Shown here: positions 59,632-64,000 of the stretch, piece after piece
Layout of the letters: each line of letters begins with the position of its first letter
How positions within the stretch are numbered: the stretch's first letter is position 1
Assembly (NCBI RefSeq): GCF_000025325.1
Contig: NC_013748.1
Location: 1 to 64,000 of the forward strand
Reading direction: 5' to 3'
DNA from: Haloterrigena turkmenica DSM 5511
GTDB lineage: Archaea > Halobacteriota > Halobacteria > Halobacteriales > Natrialbaceae
DNA length: 64,000 nucleotides
The notes under the pieces: model-generated
Told to the model about the DNA's origin: nothing
Databases searched by the model: none
What the model saw: the letters and a program-made list of their open reading frames with translations, nothing else
Position numbers and translations under genes: made by a program

Positions 59632-60401
59632 TACTCGGCACCTCCCGTTGCGGCGCCGGCCGGCGCGTCGATCGGCACGTCGGCGATCGGCCGTTCCTCG
59701 GGGTTGTCGTTTCGGACGCGGTCGAACAGATCCGCCTTCGAGAGCGTGAGTTGCTCCGGGTCGGCCGCGTCGTCGGTGTGACTCTCGAGTATGTACGGCA
59801 GGTCGGCCCCGGGTTCAGCGGGCCAGACGTACTCGGTGACGGCTGGCTCGTCGTCCTCGGTCTCGAGTTCGACGACCAGGACGCGGCCGGCCTCGAGTGC
59901 GGTCGCATCCGGGTGGGTTTCGAGGTCCGAGGGTTCCGTCGGCCCCGGGTCGGCTTCGGGTTCGTCGGAAACGTCGGGTTCGTCGGTGGCGGTGTCCTCT
60001 TCGGAGTAGGAGAGTTCCGTTCCCCCGTCGGTCGCCGGGACCGGGTCGGCTTCGGCGTCGGGCGTGGTCTCGGGAGTCGGTGAGCGAACCGGCGGTTCGC
60101 GATCCTCGTCGGAGGTCTCCTCCGACGTCGGCTCGGAGACGCTGCCAGTGAGCTCGCGCTCGCGGTTGTCGATGTACTTGTGGACGCGCGTTTTCTCCGA
60201 GGGATTCTCGCGCTGGATGTGGCGCTTCTCGGCTTGGCGGTAGGCTTCGAGTCGCTCGAGGGAGTCGATGCCGTCGACCATCGCCTGCCACGCGAGATCC
60301 GAACCCGCGAGGAATCGGACCGGGTTCTCCGGCGCGGCCTCGAGAATGTCGTCGTCACACGGGAAGCGCTCGGAGGCGTTGGTGTAGACGGGCATGCTCA
60401 T
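59631..60401 (-). CDS. 256-aa acidic protein with Pro/Glu-rich centre
   Basis: The product has a folded N terminus (residues 5-85, including CDDDILEAAPENPVRFLAGSD and a helix RLEAYRQAEKRHI), a disordered acidic Pro/Thr/Glu-rich middle (about 85-160) and a small beta domain (LVVELETEDDEPAVTEYVWP). It abuts the gene after it by 1 bp. Unrecognised. Confidence 0.65.
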   Translation of the reverse strand: MSMPVYTNASERFPCDDDILEAAPENPVRFLAGSDLAWQAMVDGIDSLERLEAYRQAEKRHIQRENPSEKTRVHKYIDNRERELTGSVSEPTSEETSDEDREPPVRSPTPETTPDAEADPVPATDGGTELSYSEEDTATDEPDVSDEPEADPGPTEPSDLETHPDATALEAGRVLVVELETEDDEPAVTEYVWPAEPGADLPYILESHTDDAADPEQLTLSKADLFDRVRNDNPEERPIADVPIDAPAGAATGGAE

Positions 60402-60589
60402 TGTCCGCGCACCGCCTCCTCGATGAGATCGCTGTAGTTGCGCTCGTAGGATGGCGTCGCCGGGAGATCGACGTTGACCTCGCCGTCGGACGTGCCGATG
60501 ACGCGTGGCTTGCTGGTGGTCTGTGACGGGTTCTCTTCCGTCGATTCGTTGCGGCTAGATTTAAGTCGTTCAGTCTGTAACGTGCTCAT
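60398..60589 (-). CDS. 63-aa protein, first gene of the minus operon
   Basis: The product (from MSTLQTERLKSSRNESTEEN) is polar and probably disordered, with a final ATPSYERNYSDLIEEAV helix. The ATG at 60589 is chosen as nearest to the promoter region. It could be a small regulator of the following 12-kb operon. Confidence 0.55.
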   Translation of the reverse strand: MSTLQTERLKSSRNESTEENPSQTTSKPRVIGTSDGEVNVDLPATPSYERNYSDLIEEAVRGQ

Positions 60590-60734
60590 GGTTCGGAATC
60601 CTCTATTGCCAGGGGAGCACGAACTATCGCGCGTCATGCCCTAACATGACGCTTTTCCGAGAGACCATTTCCCTCGAGCGAACCGTTCGTGCTGATTAGT
60701 ACATAGAACTGGTAGTACTTAGGTTTTCCCCATT

Positions 60735-60768
60735 GTGCAGGTGCATCACCGTCCGCAGTGCAGGTGCA
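60735..60768. repeat. Two copies of GTGCAGGTGCA, candidate operator
   Basis: The 11-mer occurs at 60735-60745 and 60758-60768, 23 bp apart, so on nearly the same helix face. The site ends 5 bp before the TATA box of the wHTH gene, which makes it a good operator, perhaps for autoregulation of that gene. Confidence 0.65.
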
Positions 60769-60772
60769 CTAC

Positions 60773-60782
60773 GCTTTTTATG
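60773..60782 (+). promoter_or_regulatory. TATA box of the wHTH gene
   Basis: GCTTTTTATG is centred about 28 bp before the GTG at 60805. The spacing implies a leaderless transcript with a GTG start. Confidence 0.6.
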
Positions 60783-60804
60783 CTCCGGCCCGTAGTTCTC
60801 CCCA

Positions 60805-61035
60805 GTGCCACCCGATCGACAACGAGACGAGACCAGCGGTCGGTTCGACTCCGAATATACGTCGAACCGCTTTCTCGAGGCCGTCCGACGGCTCGGTCCG
60901 ACAACGACTGGCGAAGTGTCGAACGAACTTGACTGCCACCGGAACACGGCCCGGCGCCGGTTGAAAGAACTCGAGGAACAGGGGCGAATCGAAAAAGAAG
61001 AAATCGGCCAAGAGTTCGTCTGGCGGGCGAATTGA
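60805..61035 (+). CDS. Small winged-helix regulator, GTG start
   Basis: The 76-aa product has an HTH of the ArsR/MarR-like type (TTGEVSNELDCHRNTARRRL, about residues 34-53) and a wing (LEEQGRIEKEEIG). GTG start inferred from promoter spacing. Directly downstream of the double repeat, it probably represses itself and the divergent operon. Small for the family. Confidence 0.75.
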   Translation: MPPDRQRDETSGRFDSEYTSNRFLEAVRRLGPTTTGEVSNELDCHRNTARRRLKELEEQGRIEKEEIGQEFVWRAN

Positions 61036-61060
61036 GTTTCCTTTCGGCTTGTGGGGGAAG

Positions 61061-61070
61061 GTTTTATAGT
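61061..61070 (+). promoter_or_regulatory. TATA box of the 61096 gene
   Basis: GTTTTATAGT is centred about 30 bp before the ATG at 61096. Confidence 0.55.
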
Positions 61071-61095
61071 CCTGTCCGTTGTAGAACCTATCATA

Positions 61096-61599
61096 ATGGC
61101 CGCTCATTCTGAACACGCAGCAGGCGGCGAAACTGACCGTCCCAGCCGTACCGAGCGAATCGAGCGTCGGCAACGTGATATTTTCGAAGGGGTCGAAGAG
61201 CTTGCCGACGGCCCAGCCAACGAGCAAGTGCAACTGCTCGCGGACGTCCTCCGAGAGATGCACACCGAACTCTGCCGGCTTGAGGCCCGCAACCGGCAGT
61301 TAAACAGCCGGCTCTCGAAGCTCGAAGCGGTCAACGGCCTCTCCGGTGACGAAATCGATCTGAGCGACACGTCGGCGGCCGACCACCGAGACAAGAAGGT
61401 CATGAAGGCGATCGTCGCCGACGGCCGGGAACGGGTGACGATCGACGATCTTCGCGAGCTGTACCGCGGCCACACTGACATCCGGTCTGCCGAGACGCTG
61501 AAGGATCGGATCAAGACGCTCACCGCGACCGATCACTTCGAACTCGTGAATCGTGGGCTTCATACCACGACGTGGCGGTTTACCGGAATCGAGAGTTAG
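61096..61599 (+). CDS. Coiled-coil and wHTH protein
   Basis: The 167-aa product has a central coiled coil (RLEARNRQLNSRLSKLEAVN, about 67-86) and a C-terminal winged helix (RERVTIDDLRELYRGHTDIR to HTTTWRF). A dimeric DNA-binding protein is likely. The ATG at 61096 has its own TATA. Its 3' end overlaps the HNH gene by 20 bp tail to tail. It could be a replication or regulatory protein. Confidence 0.7.
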   Translation: MAAHSEHAAGGETDRPSRTERIERRQRDIFEGVEELADGPANEQVQLLADVLREMHTELCRLEARNRQLNSRLSKLEAVNGLSGDEIDLSDTSAADHRDKKVMKAIVADGRERVTIDDLRELYRGHTDIRSAETLKDRIKTLTATDHFELVNRGLHTTTWRFTGIES

Positions 61600-62161
61600 G
61601 CTCGATTTGCCACGCCTGGTCGCCGTACTTTCCGTACCGTTTTACCCTCCCGTAGACTCGGAGGTGTGACAGGACACTTTCCACCTCTTCTTTTGAGGCG
61701 TCGGTCTCGATTTGGTCGGCGATCGTGCCGGGTAGGAACGCGTCGTCGGAGTGGTTGGCAAGAAGGTCGAGTATCTCCTGCTCGAGTGCGTCGCGTTCGG
61801 GGTCGCCGTTGGCGTGCCCTTCGCATCGGTACACGATGACTGCTGTCTTCCGCGAGTCTTTTGGCCGCCTCGGGTCAGTACCCGGCTGCTGGGATTTTTC
61901 GACAGCCTGGTTCGTACAGCCGGCGATATCGCAGGTGATGTGTTTCTCTCGCGTCGTTCGTGGGTCGTCGATGCCCAACTGTTCGTAGAAGTCCTTGTTG
62001 TACAGCCGCTCGAGCTTCCAGTGACAGTCGTGGCAGACGATGACGAGATTGTCGCGGGAGTCCGAGCCGCCGAGTCGTTGCGGAGCGATGTGGTGTTCTT
62101 CGAGGTCGTCGGACGACTCACAGAAATAGCAGTCGTCGCGATCGGGTTCAGACGTGGTCAT
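61580..62161 (-). CDS. HNH endonuclease
   Basis: The 193-aa product has an HNH motif: CYFCESSDDLEEHHIAPQRL (Cys11, Cys14, His23, His24), the DNLVIVCHDCHWKL part (Asn38, Cys43, Cys46), so both zinc-type Cys pairs and the catalytic His are present. A wHTH-like C-terminal region (LLANHSDDAFLPGTIADQIE) may help to bind DNA. HNH genes are common in mobile elements; this one may nick DNA, restrict it or home. Convergent with the wHTH gene. Confidence 0.88.
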   Translation of the reverse strand: MTTSEPDRDDCYFCESSDDLEEHHIAPQRLGGSDSRDNLVIVCHDCHWKLERLYNKDFYEQLGIDDPRTTREKHITCDIAGCTNQAVEKSQQPGTDPRRPKDSRKTAVIVYRCEGHANGDPERDALEQEILDLLANHSDDAFLPGTIADQIETDASKEEVESVLSHLRVYGRVKRYGKYGDQAWQIEPNSRFR

Positions 62162-62187
62162 GATTTGGTGGGTGGTAGTGGGGAATC

Positions 62188-64000
62188 TTAGTCGGCCGCC
62201 GCGCTCGAGGTGGCCGCGTCGATCGACTGTTGCTTAATTTCCGGCCCCATTAACACACGGAGTTCCGCCGGTCGCGTCCGGTCGCCGTCGGTGAGTCTCC
62301 GGGCCAGTTCCGCCCACGGAGCGTAGTCGTCGTGCTCGAGCAGCGCCCACGGGTTCGGTGGGTTGTCGTCGGTCCAGAACAACAGGCCGCCGAGTGAGTC
62401 CTCCGGGTCGCCGTAGCGACTCGGCGGGAGTGACTCGACGAGCAGCGCGTCGGCGGCCTCGGTGAACGTCCGGTCGACGAACGCCGGGAGTACGGGCTGT
62501 TTGCGTTCCTCGGTCGTCGGGAACGACAGTGCAAGCCGGTAGCCCTCGTCGGTGACGACCAGGAGGCCGAGCGTTTCGAGTTTCTCGCGGTAGTTGTAGA
62601 CCGTCTTTTTCGTGACGCCGGCCCGGTCGGCGAGGTCGGCCTTCGAGAGTGGTTCGTCGGCGGCCAGCAGCGCCGCGACGATCTTGCCCGCCGAGTTGGT
62701 CCGGCGCTCGTTGCCGATCGTCGGGAGCAGTGCCGTCGGGTCCAGCTCGCGAAGCGCGGTTCGGAGTTCATCCGGCCGGATCTCTCGGGACTCGTCTTCG
62801 GCGGCGAGTTGGCGGTGGAGCACGCGAGCCGCGTCGTGTGGCGTCGCGACGAGCGCGTACAGGACCGAGACGGCGGCGGTCGTCGTGCGGAGTCGCTTAC
62901 GGGAGAGGACACGGCGAACGGCTTCGTCGTAGTCCGTGCGCTCGAGGTCGGTTCGGACCGTGATATCGACGCCGAACTCCGGGGCGTCGTCGTGGACGTC
63001 ACGCGGCGACTCGAGGCGCGTCTGAAGCGGTTCCTCGAGTCGGTGGACGTCCGGGCCACGGAGAACGAACGAGCCGATGAGCGAGCCCGTCGGCGCCGCC
63101 GCGTCGACCTGTGCGGTGAACGACGCCCGGCGCTTGTCGTCCCGATCTTCGAACAGTTGCCGGTAGCACGCGAAGTGGCCGTTGTACGTCGACTGGATAG
63201 CCGCCGCGTAACTGATCGACTTCGCGAGGTCCTCGAGATTGTCACTCGAGAGGCCCGACGGGATACGAATCTCCCGGTGGACATCGATATCGAACAGATC
63301 CAGCAGGTGCGTGAGCGTCCCCCAGAGACCCTGTGCCGAACGGATGATCTCGCCACAGAAGGCCGCGCGGTCCGTCGAGAGGTTGCCGGCCTTGAGCTTG
63401 GTCGTCATTTCCGAGAGATCCTTGCCCCACTCGACCAGCGCCTTGCGGAACTGCTGGCCGTTCTCGAGAGCCTGTTGGGATGCCCCACCGATACAGCGGG
63501 CGTCACGCACGATCGCCGGTGGGTCCTCAATGGACTCGAGTCGGTCTGCCGGGAGTGTTCGGTCCACAAACTCGGGGCTGGCTAACGCTAATGCAGCGCT
63601 CACCGTCATCTGCATGGGTCCAGCGGCCTGTACGGCCACAACGGCCTCCCCCCGTTTCGGGTCGTAACTCGCGTACCGGGTCCGGTCGGCGTGGTCCTCT
63701 ATCCCCCCGCGCACAAGCGTCACACCGCCGTTCTGTCCGCACGCCGCGGTGGCGGCGTGTTCGGCCGGGCTCATGTAGCGGGTGCTGTAGTGGCGGGTGC
63801 CGTCGGTGCTGTCTTCGCCGGCCCCGTCCTCCCCACCCCCTCCCGTCTGGGTGTGTACACGGCCCTGTTGTTGTTGTTTACCGGCGCCGCTAACGAAGTC
63901 GGAAATCGACCGCTGTTGTGCGATTTGCTGTTCGAAGAACTCGAGAACGCGTCGGCCAGCCGGGAGCAGTTCGACCTTCCGATCGGTTCGCGGACCGAAG
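62188..64000 (-). CDS. Large HTH protein, 5' end beyond the window
   Basis: The frame stays open from 62188 to the window edge, so at least 604 residues are seen and the start lies outside. Upstream of a possible internal ATG at 63774 it still reads like coding sequence (FGPRTDRKVELLPAGRRVLE, an HTH wing-like end). A central region holds many charged helices; a second HTH (KADLADRAGVTKKTVYNYRE) is at about 220 residues from its end. It may be a replication initiator or regulator; the size fits plasmid Rep-like or MarR-fusion proteins. I cannot name it. Confidence 0.72.
   Translation of the reverse strand, partial: FGPRTDRKVELLPAGRRVLEFFEQQIAQQRSISDFVSGAGKQQQQGRVHTQTGGGGEDGAGEDSTDGTRHYSTRYMSPAEHAATAACGQNGGVTLVRGGIEDHADRTRYASYDPKRGEAVVAVQAAGPMQMTVSAALALASPEFVDRTLPADRLESIEDPPAIVRDARCIGGASQQALENGQQFRKALVEWGKDLSEMTTKLKAGNLSTDRAAFCGEIIRSAQGLWGTLTHLLDLFDIDVHREIRIPSGLSSDNLEDLAKSISYAAAIQSTYNGHFACYRQLFEDRDDKRRASFTAQVDAAAPTGSLIGSFVLRGPDVHRLEEPLQTRLESPRDVHDDAPEFGVDITVRTDLERTDYDEAVRRVLSRKRLRTTTAAVSVLYALVATPHDAARVLHRQLAAEDESREIRPDELRTALRELDPTALLPTIGNERRTNSAGKIVAALLAADEPLSKADLADRAGVTKKTVYNYREKLETLGLLVVTDEGYRLALSFPTTEERKQPVLPAFVDRTFTEAADALLVESLPPSRYGDPEDSLGGLLFWTDDNPPNPWALLEHDDYAPWAELARRLTDGDRTRPAELRVLMGPEIKQQSIDAATSSAAAD

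Larger units (their letters stand above)
60590..60804. other. Divergent promoter region
   Basis: This 215-bp gap lies between the long minus operon and the plus-strand wHTH gene. It holds two copies of GTGCAGGTGCA and a TATA box for the plus gene, both listed separately. No gene seen. Confidence 0.55.

Noticed and set aside
62809-63585. 258-aa plus-strand frame
   Set aside because: Antisense to the large HTH protein; composition is typical of a shadow frame.
1-64000. Tailed-virus or icosahedral virus genome
   Set aside because: No major capsid, portal, terminase, protease-scaffold or tail protein is recognisable, although small viral-type zinc proteins are frequent.
1-64000. CRISPR arrays and rRNA genes
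   Set aside because: No regularly spaced direct repeats of 25-40 bp and no rRNA-like sequence were seen.

Overview
The window is haloarchaeal (class Halobacteria). Signs: acidic, high-GC coding; many CTCGAG hexamers inside genes; twin-arginine signal peptides; class III (PilA-like) pilins; TATA boxes placed 26-30 bp before start codons, which implies leaderless mRNAs. No rRNA, complete tRNA, CRISPR array or intact insertion sequence is visible. Genus cannot be fixed; the CTCGAG habit would fit Natrialbales (weak inference).

Layout. (1) 0.2-4.6 kb: loosely spaced genes for a membrane protein, a pilin, an HTH protein, an alkaline-phosphatase-superfamily protein, an FkbM-like methyltransferase and a ribbon-helix-helix protein; this may be host flank. 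(2) 4.9-31.1 kb, plus strand: one compact block with mostly overlapping or abutting genes. It begins with secreted or surface proteins (a 1138-aa C-terminally anchored giant, a subtilase, two related twin-arginine proteins, a LamG-like protein, a beta-helix protein, a second anchored protein), continues with small and large membrane proteins, and ends with DNA-handling proteins: a HerA/VirD4-like ATPase, an MCM N-terminal domain without its AAA+ motor, and a Spo11/TopoVI-A-like TOPRIM protein. Two short RNA-like elements shaped like a tRNA acceptor stem plus T-arm sit in its two unusual gaps. (3) 31.4-38.4 kb: a lower-GC island with a wHTH-TM protein, an Mrr-like nuclease, a frameshifted relic, a KAP NTPase and a tyrosine recombinase, probably defence cargo plus integrase. 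(4) 38.7-46.5 kb: small accessory genes on both strands, an adenine/cytosine-N methyltransferase and a pilin-like protein. (5) 46.6-48 kb: a ParA partition locus flanked by related repeats. (6) 48.3-60.6 kb, minus strand: about 25 mostly ATGA-coupled genes, rich in tiny zinc-ribbon proteins, with a J-domain protein, HTH proteins and a C5 methyltransferase. (7) 60.6-64 kb: divergent regulators, an HNH nuclease and the 3' part of a large HTH protein that runs off the window.

Interpretation. ParA, an integrase, three methyltransferase-type genes and the absence of housekeeping genes point to a plasmid or integrated plasmid/provirus. There is no recognisable capsid, portal, terminase or tail gene. 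The 5-31 kb block looks like a DNA-transfer, vesicle or pleomorphic-particle system: surface proteins and a protease outside, a membrane complex, and a cytoplasmic ATPase fed by an MCM-like DNA-binding protein and a Spo11-like enzyme. That is inference from gene content and order, and it is the main candidate for an undescribed system.
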